NCBI GenBank assembly: GCA_019022495.1
Contig: JAFEKR010000053.1
Span: 1 to 64,000, forward strand
DNA length: 64,000 bases
DNA from: Epichloe hybrida
Lineage: Eukaryota; Ascomycota; Sordariomycetes; Hypocreales; Clavicipitaceae
Direction: 5' to 3'
Both the position numbers and the translations under genes were made by a program. Each line of letters opens with the position of its first letter. The first letter of the stretch is position 1. The notes beneath the pieces were generated by a model that saw nothing but the letters and a program-made list of their open reading frames with translations, did no database searches and was not told the origin of the DNA. Positions 23,275 to 35,972 of this stretch are shown here, piece after piece.

Positions 23275-24934
23275 TGCACTTGTTGTACAGCTAATGGCAG
23301 CTGTAAGAGAGGAACAAAAAACTAGGGCATGTACTCCGTATGTAGATTTGGATAGGAATTCAGACATGGATTAGAAGGAGAGGACACAAATAAGCAAACA
23401 AGCGGGCAAGCAAGCGGGCCTCACTCTCAAATGCAAACTAGAACCGCTAATGATCATGACTGGGCTAGTAGATTCGGACGCTGGTGGCGTCTTGCCTTCT
23501 TCGTCGCTGGATGCTTGTCGAGGCGTCGAGGCGTCGAGGCGTCGAACTGGTCAAGGGGAAACGAGAGCGAAAGAACGTCATCACTGCTACTCCGTACCGT
23601 AGCCTTTTTGACGCTAAAACTGTACATAGTGCGGTAGGCAGGCGGAAAGGGCCAAAGTGCAAATACAATGAAAATGGCAGGGACAGCACCGGGGCGAAGC
23701 TGACTCTGTTCCGCGAATCGAGCCAGAGACATGAGTCGGGTAAATGCGCGGCGTGTCAAAACACAACGGCGCCTTCTGATGGTCCGTACTCCGTACTCCG
23801 ATACTACATCCGTACGACACTACGATACTAAAATGGTATCGATAATGTAGTGACGGTCCCAGCACCCAGTCTCTCGGTTCTCGGTCCTCATATTACATGT
23901 CACACAGTCTGCGCCTATGTACGGACTACGGACTACGGAAGACAACCTCAGGCGGCTACGTTGGCCACCTTGGCCACCTTGGCCACCTTATGTACGTGTA
24001 GACACCTTGGTAGGGTCCGTCCGGGAATCCCAGGGCAGGACCTGCCTTATCCACCCGCGGCACGACAGCCCGTCGCCTAAATGGCTAGGCTTGCCAGACT
24101 TGCTAGCGGAACAGCCGCCTGCGACCAGGGCCCATCGATTGATCCTCCTGCCTCTCCCATTTGCCATCTCTCATCTTGGGTGCAAAGCCCCCCCGGGGGG
24201 GGTCGACAAGAGCCCTCGACCCACGCACTCACTCACTCACCACTCACATGAGCCCGATTCATCTGTCCATCTGTCAATCTGTCAATCTTGTCGACCGCGT
24301 GCTTCCCCCCCTCCCTCCCCCTCCCTCCCTCCCCACCCCACCCCACCACCACCACCACAAAATAGCCGGCCGACTGCCGTCCTCCCAGAACCTCAGAACT
24401 GGTAACCCACATCCTAGCCACCACCACCAAAACTTCATCAACTCATCCATTCACCAGTGGCCACACAGCACAAGCGCAGCGTCCGTGACACCGTGGTTCG
24501 CCCGCCGCCCGTTGAGTCCACGGCTTGATTTTGTTCGAGGGTGTGACCAGTCTCTCCCCCCCCGTGTGACTGGTCAGTGGTCATGATGGCCATACTTGAG
24601 CCAATTGATGATGCGTTTTGATCCAATCGAGGCAGCCATCAAAACAATGTCGACACACGGCGGATTATTAGTGCTCGCAACTCCCGATCCTTTGGGGTCT
24701 GGTGCGCTCATACCCTCCTCTCCTCTCCCTTTCTCGCGGGACGCACCAGCGACCTGATGCGGTACCTACTCCGTACGGAGTACGACATGACACAGCAGGC
24801 GCAATGCCATGCCTCCACTGGGGACCCCCTTCTTTTGCGCACCCTACGTAGATGGCTCGACGGACAAGCCAGCCACCAGCCCACCAGCCACCAGCCACCA
24901 GCCGCCAGCCCACCAGCCACTAGCCCACCAGCCA
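23275..24934. other. Gene-poor intergenic stretch, right part
   Basis: C/T-rich simple sequence (24290-24360), CCAGCCAC-type repeats (24868-24930) and the densest cluster of TACTCCGTA-type motifs, including the perfect 16-nt palindrome at 24767-24782. No gene supported. Confidence 0.5.
24767..24782. repeat. Perfect 16-nt palindrome TACTCCGTACGGAGTA
   Basis: Most complete copy of a motif recurring in at least 15 intergenic sites in this window (see findings). Function unknown. Confidence 0.85.
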
Positions 24935-24939
24935 GCTAT
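24935..24939. repeat. Left target-site duplication (GCTAT)
   Basis: GCTAT immediately before the left LTR and again immediately after the right LTR (36144-36148). A 5-bp duplication fits integrase-mediated insertion of an LTR retrotransposon. Confidence 0.88.
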
Positions 24940-25110
24940 TGACGGGTGGGGGCAGGTGCGAGGCACCTGGCCCACCTAGCACAAAAACCCCACTTAGCAG
25001 ATTTTTTGTCAGGGCTTCTTTTCTGCCCGATCATTACCTTAAGAAATCAATTTAATTCAATAAAAATTATTAGAAGCTTTATTTTTCCTATCTTATCTAA
25101 ACGAGTTCTT
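24940..25110 (+). repeat. 5' LTR
   Basis: 171 bp starting TGACGGGTGGGGGCAGG and ending GAACGAGTTCTT-like. The first ~95 bp keep C and G; the last ~45 bp (facing the interior) carry T/A at sites where the 3' LTR has C/G. A CAGGTGC-GAG-GCACCTG hairpin sits near its start. Confidence 0.93.
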
Positions 25111-26819
25111 AGCGACCACGCTAGGAGACTATAATTAAAAGCTTTCCTAAGCTTCCTATAGTTAAGTTATTATCTTTATATTATTATTATTGTTATTAGA
25201 CTAGGGTAGTCTGTTTACTTACTTTGCCTATCTCTTAACCCTTACTTAAGTCTATAGAAATCCTTGCTTTACCCTTTAATATTCCTTATTATCTCTCTTA
25301 TCCTTACTTATAATTATTAAACCTTTATATTCCTGTGATTAGTATTATTATTAATCTAGAGTTATAGGAGTTAGAATCCCTATAGAATTCGTAGATAGCG
25401 GAAGTGTATAATTATAACTTAGAATTAATAATATTATTATCTCTAGGAAGTGTCCTAGTAAAAGAAGAAAACTTCTCTCTTACTAGACTAGAAGACTAGG
25501 CTATAATCTAGTTAGCCTATTTCTTTAAGTAACTTACCACTATATTAGAATTAAAGTTACCTTTATTAAAAACTAAAAAACCTATAGTTAAAACACTTAC
25601 TTATTAGCCTATAATAAAGCTATATAAGTTACCCTTATCTTAAGATATTAGGACCTTTAATAGGTTTATATTAGTAAGATAATAGTTAAGTTATTTATAG
25701 TAGACTTTTAAGACTATTAATAAAGGTAAGGATATTAACCTAAATACCTTTATCTAAGCTATTAATATAGCCTTAGGTAATAAGGTAGTTACTTTTATTA
25801 ATAGCTTAAAGTAATTAAGGCTTATAGTCTTAAGGGCTAAGAATAGTGTAATAACTACTACTAATTTAGCCACTCTCTAATAGTTACTATAAGAGTAATA
25901 CCCTCCTAATATTATTAATAAAGAAGTGAAAACTAGTACTAATATAAAACTTTAATAAGGTAAGAGTAAGGCCCTTACTACCTATTACTCTTATGTTTTA
26001 AATATGCTTTATTATACTAGAGGAAGGGATAAGCTAATTACTTCTAACTATCCCCTTACTTTAATTAAGAGTTATACTCTCTATAACTTTATCTAGTGGT
26101 TTATTTAAGGATTATATAATAAATTACTAATATAAAAAGCTATTAGCTAGAATGTATTAGCTACTAATAGCCTTAGAGAAGCCTAGGAATATATTAAGTA
26201 AGCTACTACTATTTTAGAGATAAAAGCTAATCTTATAAAAATAACTATATAAGATATAAAGATTACCCTAATAAAGGAATTTATTAAACTTTAGAGCAAA
26301 TGCTTTACTAATAAAGTGTTATCTTAGGCATATAAACTACCCCTAGGGTTTATAGAAGTATTAGGAGGCTAGAGATAATAGTTTACTTTAGTTAATACTT
26401 TAATTACCTAGCTTTAGCCTATAATATTATACCTAGGTCTATTAGGAATATATGGTTTTACTAACCCTTAGTAATTTAGTAAGTATTATCCTATACCTTA
26501 AGTAGTTAATTAAACACTAACTCTAGCCACTTACCCTTAGAATTATCCTTAGATATAAAATAGAAGTAATATTAACTTAGGGAATAAAGCTCTAGTAAAC
26601 CTATAAGGTAGTGCTAACTAGTCTATCCCTAGAACTTAATAAGTAACCTTTTCCCCTTAGTATTAGAATAATAGTACTAGTGTATATTAACCCTTATAAA
26701 ATGCACCTATAATAACCTAAGGTGCTAATTAAAGAGGAAGAGCACTTAAACTAAGACTAGTAACTAAATTAAGGAATTAGTACATTAATAAAACCACCTT
26801 ATTACCCTATAGGGGTGCT

Positions 26820-26861
26820 TGCTTTAAGTGTAAAGTTACTAGACACTATACTATAAACTAT
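26820..26861 (+). pseudogene. gag CCHC zinc-knuckle relic
   Basis: Reads CFKCKVTRHYTINY: Cys-x2-Cys-x4-His-x4-Tyr, where the last Cys codon appears changed TGT to TAT. It marks the nucleocapsid end of gag in the LTR element. The surrounding gag frame (about 25.7-27.8 kb) is stop-ridden. Confidence 0.75.
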
Positions 26862-27829
26862 ACTATAACTAGAAATAATTTATTATAATAATAGAAATCC
26901 TTATAGTTAAAATTAATAATACTTCCCCCCTATAATAACTAGTTATAAGTACCTAGATAAATCTATACTTAGTTAGCTTAGGTATACTTAAATAGTAATA
27001 AATATAAGGATATAGTAGTATCTAGAGTTATTAAAGAGGTTATAGGTAAATTATCTATTAGAGTTTAATATACTCTAATTAAACCAGGTGCTATTAAAAA
27101 CTTACTTAACCTTATAAAAGACCCCTAGCTTATTTAGCTTAAACAAAATCCTATAGCTACTATAAGCTTATAGAAAATTAAGGCTTACTATGCTAATATA
27201 AAGGCATAAGTAAAGGATATTACTAATAAGGAGGAGGGTAAAGCTAGAGTTTTAAGACCCCTTATTAAGAGCCTTAAAAAAGCTAATATAAAAACCCTTA
27301 AGTCTATTACTTAAGGTACTCTATAGGTTATAATATTAGTATTAGAAGTTATACTACTATTAAAAAAATAAAAGGGAATGCCCCTTAGTAAGATATTAGA
27401 AAGTCTAACTCTAACTCCTAAAGCTATACTATTAGTAAGGGAAAAGGTAATTAGGTAAAACATAAGGGCATTAAGTAAGATTTAGGGATATAAGAGTCTA
27501 GGTCCTATTAACTAGAAGGCCCTAGTAAGTTATATCTTAGTCCTAATTTTACTAATAGATTTATAGTAAATTAGCCTAGAAATATCTAAGTAGTTTTAAA
27601 AGCTATTATTAAGGGTAATAGCCTTAAGGAAGTAAATAAAGAAAAAGGTAGCCTTCTTACTTAATATAAGCTTAGTTTAGGCTATGTCTAGTAAGGGTTA
27701 GAAAAGTCCTATAGCTAATAATTATAACACTAAGTTACTTTAAGAGCATTAATTAGGTGCTAAGTTATTTAGGATTACTATCTAAGCTTATATAGGATTT
27801 TAGAAGGAATAGGTATTTAATCTTAAACT

Positions 27830-27910
27830 AGGGTAAGTAGTAGCTAATTAGGGAGCGAAGATTAATATTATATCTTAGGCATTTATACTATAGGAAAACA
27901 TACTAGTCTA
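27830..27910 (+). pseudogene. Retropepsin-like protease relic
   Basis: In the gag frame the sequence reads VVAN, stop, GAKINIIS, stop, AFIL. This resembles the D-x-GA-x-NII/S active-site region of Ty3/gypsy proteases with the catalytic Asp lost. Short match, so moderate confidence. Confidence 0.55.
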
Positions 27911-28439
27911 TAATTTAGGATTTGTTAGTTTCTAAGGGCTATAAATAATTAATACTAATAGATAAGAGAATATAGTTACCTATTTTATGTTAATAAAAGT
28001 GTTATAGTATAGTATTACGCAGTTAGCTTAGGCGGTAATTACCCTAGACTATTAGCCTAAGAACTAGACTATTTTAATTCTAGGTTTGCCTTAGCTTTAT
28101 AATATAGGTATAAGGTTTAATATTAGGAACTCTAAACTTATAATTAGAGTTAAGGAGTGTAAAGATAAAGTTATTTTTATTAAAGGACCTTTAGTAGCTT
28201 TATCTAATTAATAGAAAGTAATGCTTTATTTAGCTAAGCTTATAATCCTAGAGAAGTATATAGGTTAGGATAATATAAACTTATCCCTAGATAATGCCTT
28301 ATTAGGATCTAAGGGTAAGGAGGAGGATAATTTAGATAATTTAGAAAACTAAGTCACTTACTATAACCTAGTTAAGTTAAAAAACTAAATCTAATAGCCT
28401 AGAGTAAATATAGGAGTAAGTAACTTTATAAGCTCCCTT

Positions 28440-29720
28440 TTATCTATTTCTAGGTTAAGCCTATAGTGTGGTTTTCTAGCTATATGCCTTAGATTACCTA
28501 TCCTATTTTAGTGTAAATGAATTTTTAGCTTATAAATTAACTTAGTCTATTAGAAGTAAATTTGCTTAAAGGGAGAGAATATACTATAGAATTAAGGGTT
28601 AATAATAATAATAGGAAAATGTTTTAATAGATAAAGGATAATTAGCTAGGGCTAGTTACTCTAGATTCTCTATTATTCCTATTTCTAACTAAGTAAAGAG
28701 TATAAAGGAGGGAAACTAACTAGGAAACCCTAATTAAAATAGTGTTATTATAGTTTAAGGGTTATAGAGTAACCTTAGGCCCCCTTATCCTAAAGTCTAT
28801 AGTGAAGGAAGTTATACAAATGTTTTATATATATAAAGACCTAAATGCCTTATTAATTACTAATATCCTTGCTATAGACCTTTACGTGTATATACCTTAG
28901 CTAAAAGAAAATATAAAGCCTTAGGTATAATCCCTAAAGTAAAGATAGTTAAAGCCTTAGAAGTATTAGTTAAATTAGTTAGTAACTAAAGGAATTAAGT
29001 TAGGGATGTATAAGTATACTATAGCTACTAATAAAAAGATATCTAACTAGTGTGTAAAACCTATACTAGTACTAAAGGATAAGTCTAACCTATAGGCTAA
29101 GTAATAACTTACTATTAATTATTCTTATGTTAAGGAGGATATACTAAGTAGCTAGTTACTCTTACTAGCTAAAATTCATAATTAACTATCTAATCCTTAG
29201 ATTAATTCTTACTATATGTTTAACCTTAAGTATATATACTAGTTAATACCTATAGCATTAGAGTTAAGGTATATGTTTACCTTTAATATCCCTAGGTTTA
29301 GTTAGTTATAACTATCTTATATGCCCTAAGGTTCTTAATTAGCTAGGTTTATAATAACTAAAGTAATAAGGATTACACTTAGTCTAATCCTATTCCCTTA
29401 CCCTAAACCCTCTCTTACTACCCCTTAACTCTTAGGTAATCTAAGTGTATTAGCTATATATATAAATAATATTTTCTATAAATATGCTTTATTTAAGGAG
29501 TAGTAGTCTTTTATTAAGGACTATTTACTACCTAGGCTACTATAGACCTTACTAAAACTAAGCTTTAAAAAGGTTTCTCTAGGAATAAATTTAATTATTA
29601 TAGTTAGTTAGGTTTATAAGGCAAGTAGGAAGATATATATTAAACCTAACTAAGCCACAAAGCTAAGGGATTAGCTTACACCTATAAGCTAATCTAGCGT
29701 GTGTTTATTCTTAGGAGCTA
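28440..29720 (+). pseudogene. Ty3/gypsy reverse-transcriptase relic
   Basis: A long frame with only TAA/TAG breaks. Recognisable pieces are MPQGSQ after MFTFNIP (RT palm), then AIYINNIF at about 29453-29476, corresponding to YIDDIF with both Asp codons GAT changed to AAT, and LPRLL-TLLKLSFKKVSLG. Catalytically dead. Confidence 0.85.
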
Positions 29721-30009
29721 TTAGACCTTACTAATAATAAATTAAGAACTATACTAAGATTGCTTAACCTCTTAATTAACTTACTAGGGATATAAGCTAG
29801 TAATAGGGAGATTTAAAGGCTTTGTCTTTCTCTATATTAAGGGAGAAAGCTACTACTATCCTAAGTATATATAAGTATATATTTAACTTACTAACTTAAC
29901 TATACTCTAATGCTAGTGGATTTAGTAAAGGGTATATAATATTATAAGTATAAGATAAAGTCCCTTATCCTATTTTATATAATTTATTCCTTTTTACTAA
30001 GATATAATA

Positions 30010-30270
30010 AAACTATAGCACTTATAAGCAAGAGCTTTATACTATTATTAAGTTTTATTAGAAGTATAAGCACTTTTTTAAGTTAAGAATAAGATTAACT
30101 ATCTTTATAGATTATAAATTACTTACTATATTTATAACTACTACTAGTTATAAGGGTATTTATGCTAGATAGGTTACTAAACTAAGGCTATTAAACGTTA
30201 AGATTTATTTTATCTAAGGGAAATAGAATACTACTATAAATAGGTTATCTTATACTATATTTCTATTAGA
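30010..30270 (+). pseudogene. Retroelement RNase H relic
   Basis: Same frame as RT. Reads YKQELYTIIKF, then IFIDYKLLTIF (TDHKPL region) and GK-NTTINRLSY (GKxNxxADxLSR region), the order typical of Ty3/gypsy RNase H. Confidence 0.8.
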
Positions 30271-30639
30271 TAATTATATAAATAATTTAACTAAGTTTAG
30301 GTTAAGGGATATAGTCTAAAACTAGTGAATTTAGAAAGATAAAGTTAAAGGGTATAAGGAGATATTAAAGACTCTAAAAGCTACTAGGATTTAAAAGGAG
30401 TTTAATCTTAAGGGGTTAAGCTAGAATATAAGATAGCTAGAGGTATTACCTAGAGTTAAATTACTATAAAGGAAGTACTTAGAGAAGCTATAGTATAAAG
30501 AAATTATAAGGTTTTTTACTACTAGGAAGTGTTATAAAGGAGATTATAACTATTATACTATTAGAAAAATAGTTATAAAAGTATAATAGTATAAACTTAA
30601 GGATAAGGTCCTCTAGTTTAAAGGAAGGTATAATAGATA

Positions 30640-31350
30640 ATATTACCTAGTAAGAGAAAAAGTAGTAAGTGCCCTATAGAAGGCTTATAATAAGTCTAGG
30701 CATTTTAAAGCAAACCTAACCTAGTAATAGTTAACTTAATTAGTGTTTTAGCTTAAAATAGGTAGTAATATTATTAACTATATTCTAGGGTATATACTAT
30801 ATACCTAATATGCTACTTAAAAGAAAAAGGCACTAAATTAACTAGTAGTAGTAAATAAACTATTTTAAGTAATAAGGATAGACTATATTAGACTATTTCT
30901 AGAATTAAAGTAAAAGATCTAGCATATACTTATTATAGTTAATTTTTTCTCTTAGTTTATATAGCTATTTCCCTGTAAGTTAACTAGTACTATAAAGGTA
31001 GTAAACTATTTATAAGCTTAGATAAATAGGTTATTACTTGCTCTAGAGGGTTTTTACACTAATCCTAGGCTAGTATTTAAGTTAGTAAAGTTATTAGTAT
31101 TTTTAAAGAGAAAGGGAGTAAACTTAATAAATACTCTAAGATAGTCTTATAAGAGTATTAGACTAGTAAAGGTATTAAATTAAATCTTATAGGGCGTGTT
31201 AAATAAAATAATATCTAATATAAAGAACTAGGATCTTTAACTTCCTAATATAGTAAAAATATTAAATTACTAATATATTAAATCTATAGGGTATACTCCT
31301 ATAAAGGTACTATATAAATTAATATAGAACTTAGGGATAGGGCTAAAAGC
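30640..31350 (+). pseudogene. Retroelement integrase relic
   Basis: Same frame as RT. After SRHFKANL and a degenerate zinc-binding region with two former Cys positions now Tyr, it reads IRIDYIRLF and HILIIVNFFS-FIQLFPC, matching the catalytic-core (G)IDYIGPF and IVDYFSRF motifs. The first catalytic Asp of IVD is Asn. Confidence 0.8.
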
Positions 31351-31869
31351 CTTATTAACCTAAAGTTTAGCTAGTTAAAGTAATAATTTTTATAAGAATT
31401 TAGTGTAGCTACTAGAGAAGTCCTTAGAAGGAAATATAATAATATATTTCATAGGGAATATTAAGTCTTATTATATAGTAGTAAAGGCTAATAGAAGGTT
31501 AAAGGCTATTACTTATAAAGAATACTATAAATAATAAAGAGTTAAACTATTTAAACTAGGTAAGATAGTAATAGTAATTACTAAGGGGAAGCCCCTAAAG
31601 CTATAATTATAGTAGTAAGGACTATTTTAAATTAAAACTTAGACTAAGTATGCTTCCTATTAACTTATTAACCTAGATAGATTAAGAGTAAGGGGAGGGC
31701 ATAGCTTAGACTTTTATAAGGATGCTTTAAAGGCCTATATCCCTTAAACTAGTTATTTAAAGACTTTATAGGATTAACTATTATTAAGGAGAATAAAATT
31801 ATAGAGATAAAATTAAGGGAGAACCTTAAGATATAGAGGAATATATGATTTATATAGTAAGAGTTAGAG

Positions 31870-31935
31870 GTTTAATAAAAAAAAAAAAAAAGAAAAAAGA
31901 GAGAGAAAGAAAAAATAAAAAGAGAGAGAGAGAAA
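31870..31935. repeat. Purine-rich (A/GA)n tract between pol and third ORF relic
   Basis: An A16-type run followed by (GA)n/(AAAG)n sequence just after the end of pol. It may be a linker or a polypurine-type tract; internal position argues against the primary plus-strand primer site. Confidence 0.6.
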
Positions 31936-32049
31936 GGAAAAGGTAAAAAGGCATAGGTTAGTAGTTAATTAAGAGGTAGGAAAAGGTAAGCTAAAAGTAA
32001 GCTTAGAGTGAAAATTAGAGGAGATTATATACTTTCCCTCTCTTTCTCT

Positions 32050-35000
32050 TATATTCTAGCGCTTCCTTTTACCCTTCTCCTTAGTTACTAAGGAGAACCT
32101 AGTAATCCCTATTACTATTCTAAGTTTAACCCTAATAAAAATTTTATTAGTTTTTATTTAAGAGTTAAAGATATCCTCCCTTTTACTTAGCTATAATTAC
32201 ACTATACTTATATATTCTTATCTAAAACCATTTACTATTAAATTTCCCCTTAGTATAGCTTCTATAACTATAAGCCTAAGAAAAGCTTTTAGTCTTACTA
32301 AATAAATAGTTACTTTACTAGTAACTAGAGAAATACACTAAGTAAGTATTAAGTAAAAGGACTTAGACTTATTTAAAGACTTATATTATATATAAAACCT
32401 TAAGGAGCTAGCTTTTACTTATACTATTTAGAAAGAAAAAATATAAGGATAAAGAAGTAATAAGGTAAAGGGAGTAACCCTTAAGCTAAATAAATAACTT
32501 CTAGTTATTAAAAATAAGGGTAAAGTGCTAGTAAAAATAATAAATAAGTTATAGGGAGAAGACCTATTTAAGAATAAAAACCTTTAACCTAGAAAATAGT
32601 ATGCGTTTAGCCTAGTAAATAGGTGCCTAAGGCTATATAATCTTAAGAAAATAGTAATAATTATAGTAGTAACTATATATAATTTATTACTTATAGGAGT
32701 TAAAGGTAAAGGGGTAAATACTATAATTAAGAGCCCTAGATAAATCTTTATAAAATACCTCTTAGATATAATACACCCTATAGCTATATAAGCGCTAGGT
32801 ATAAACTAAAGAGAGAACTTCCTTTAGGATAATAACTATATAATAGGAATATTCTTTAATCTAGTAATAGGGAATTATATAAAGCCTTCTCTAGTAATCC
32901 TTTACTAAAAACTACTAGTAAAAGAGAATCTAAAAGTAATAAAAGGTTTACTCTTACTAGTAACTAATTAAACTTTAAAGAATTAAATAACTAGAGAGTT
33001 AAGGAAATTAAAGTTTAGGTAAAAGTTACTTACTAAATAAGGAAACCTAACCTTTAATAACCTATTAACTTAGTACGCTAAGATATATAATTAATTAAAG
33101 AGAGGTAATGTTATTAAGCTATTATATACCTAAAAGATTCTAATAGTTAAGATAGTAAACTATCCTAGATTAATAGGAGGGGTTAGTAAGATATACTAGC
33201 TTACCTCTTATACTAAAGCTACTCCTAGAGTTTACTTTTATATATTCCCTCTTATATTTACCCTTAAGTTTCCTATATTTATTCTTAAGATAGTAAGAAG
33301 GTTTATTAAGGTATACTTAATAGATATTTTTTATATTACTAGCTTTCTTATAGTATTAGTAATATAAGGGGATTTAGTTAACTTAGTAATATATAAGACT
33401 AAAAACTATATCTATATTTCTAGAAAAAAAGGTAGGCTTATTATTCTAGATATTAAGCTTATTAGGGCTAAAAAAATTTACCTTTATTTCTAGTATTAGC
33501 TATAGCTAAGCTATAAACTAAAACTATTAAACTTCCCTTATTTATTTTAAGTTATACTATTACTCTTAGTAAGAGCTATTAAGCTATTTAGTAATAATAT
33601 AAGTATAAGAAATTAAGGGCACTTAATTAATAATATAGTATAATAGGAGTTAAGATAAGTAATATTAAGAGTTAAGGGACTATTATATTACTTTTAGCTA
33701 CTAGTAATACTAATTTATCTATAAGATTATCTCTTTAGTATCCCCTATAATCTAGTAAAGAATAGAGGTATAATAGATAACACACTAACTATACTTATCT
33801 AGGGTCGTCTTTAAGCACTTAAGTTATTTTACTTAATAGGATTACCTATGCCTAGAGACCTAATTAAAGTATAAACTATAATAATACCTAAAGACTTCTT
33901 ACTATAGTGTTATTTAACTAAGGCTATAGTAAGATATATAAGGACCTTATATCTATATAAAGGGAATAAGGGAAAGGTCCTAATAGGACTAGAAAATAAA
34001 AATAAGCCTTTTTACCTATAGAGAGTAAAGTAGCTATTAAGGATAGGAGTACTTAATAAAGTTATAAAGAGTAGTAATATCCTAATTATTATAAATAAAG
34101 AGAAGTATATTAAAAGTAATAATAATTTATCTAAGTTACCTTCTAATTCTAGAGATAATAATGCTAAGGATAATATATTTAAAGAAAAAATTAATAAGAG
34201 TAAGAAGACTAGAGGTAAAGCTAGTAAAAAGAAAGACCCTAGGGGTAATAATTATAAGGGTATAGGAGGTAATAAAAGTAAGAAAACTAGAGGTAATAGT
34301 AATGCTAGGGAAGGGGATAAGGATAGTAATAGAGGGAAAAGGAGTAATAGTAATCCTAAGGGTACTATTAATAATAAGGGTAAGAAAGAAAGGCTTAATA
34401 ATAATAAAGATAAGACTAGTAAGGGAACTAGAGAAGGTAACTCTCCTATAACTAATAATAATAACACTAGAGCTTTACCTAAGAGACTAGCTAGGAATAA
34501 TATTAATAAGGAAAGGAAGTAAAAAAGGGATCTTACTAATATTAGGGGTCTATGACTACTACCTTTACCTTTATTACTACCTTTACTATAGCTATAAGGG
34601 AGAGCAAACCCCTTTATAAGTAAGTAGTTAACCCTTACCTTTGCCTTTATATAAGTAATATAACTAGTTACTAATAAGGAGCTATAGTAAATTTAAGATA
34701 TGTTTTTACTTAAGGATATTTATAACCCTAGACTAAAACCTATTATATTAAACTTATTTACTATTTTATTAAACTATACTTTCTAAGTAAGTAATAAGGG
34801 TATAATACTAGTTTTAACTTACCTTAGCAAAATAATAGGAGTTATAGCTAAATACTAACTAGTTATAGACTTATAGGATTTAATAAAACTTACTAATAAT
34901 TATAGAATTTATATCTCCTTAACTATATTTATCTTTAATAAGTATTATAACCTCTAGTTAAGGGGTACCCCTTACTTATTTAAAGTCTAATATATAATAG

Positions 35001-35893
35001 CTAAGGAGTATAATAAAATAGTAAATAAATTTAAATTAAGGGCTAAGTAAAAGGCTTAACCCTTACTACTAAAATTACCTACATTACTACTAATTAAAGT
35101 GTTTAAAAATTAGTTAAGTGTCTTATTAAATCTTTACCCTTATAGTTAAGCTATAGTTATACTAACTTAGTAGCCTTTAAAAATAAAAGCTTTAAGGTCT
35201 TAGCTTTATAAGAACTAATAGAAGTATAGTAAGGGTAAAATTAAAGCACTTAAGGTATTAGCTATAATATCTAAGGCCTATTACCTAGTTTATACTACTC
35301 TTATAAAACTTAATAAATTAATTAATTACTACTAGAAAAATATTAAAGCTACTAGAATTAAGGGGTTATAGCTATAAGATTTAAAAGAAGCTAGTAAATT
35401 TCTAATATTAGTATTAAATAAAAAGGAAGGAGTCCTTATTTTCTAAGAGAGTTTTAGGTCTTTACCCCCTATATAAAATAATAAATATATTAAAGGAATT
35501 ATTAGCTAGCTAGGTCTATAAGCTAATACCCTAGGAGGTAATTAGTCTATAGACTCTTTATTCTCTAAAGTAATAGCTAAATATATATATAGGATTAAGG
35601 GAGGGCTTTGCCCTCTAAGAGTACTAGGAAGACTAAATATCTTAATTAAAATTAGAAATTACTTAATATAGCTAAGTAACCTAATAAAGCGTAACTATTT
35701 ATCTAAGAAAGCTTTTACTATTTATAAGGAGTTATTTACTATTTTTAAGGGAGGGGCTAATAGACTATTAGCCTTATTAAATATAAAGATATTAGAAGTT
35801 ATTATGATTATTAACTAACTACATTAGACTAAGATTAAAAGGGGAGAAATGCCTAATAAGTTAAGGGGCTAGTGGCATAAGCTAATAAGTTAA
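32050..35893 (+). pseudogene. Third long reading-frame relic inside the LTR element, family unknown
   Basis: Read in one frame (codons at positions with remainder 2), this stretch runs for about 1,270 codons. Essentially all interruptions are TAA or TAG, as expected from RIP of CAA, CAG or TGG, and I noticed one TGA (34553). That pattern implies one long protein-coding ORF before RIP. A Lys/Asn/Gly-rich segment (about 34196-34480, KKTRGKASKKKD, NKSKKTRGNSN) splits two halves rich in Leu/Ile/Lys. I recognise no retroelement or cellular domain. It lies between integrase and the 3' LTR, the place of env or accessory ORFs in other LTR elements, but I see no signal peptide or membrane anchor. It could also be a captured gene. 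Confidence 0.7.
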
Positions 35894-35972
35894 GGGGGGG
35901 GCGGTGGCTATAGTGATATTTAATGTTTTTTTAGACTAATGGTTAGGGGCAACCACTAAGTGGTGGTGGACG

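Noticed and set aside
18776..24934. tRNA, 5S rRNA or snRNA genes in the gene-poor stretch
   Set aside because: I looked for B-box-like GGTTCGAATCC and the 5S start and core and found no convincing match; a covariance-model scan would settle it.
34252..34467. 71-aa Leu-rich minus-strand ORF in the LTR element
   Set aside because: It is the antisense shadow of the Lys/Asn/Gly-rich part of the third plus-strand relic; RIP-biased composition makes such ORFs by chance.
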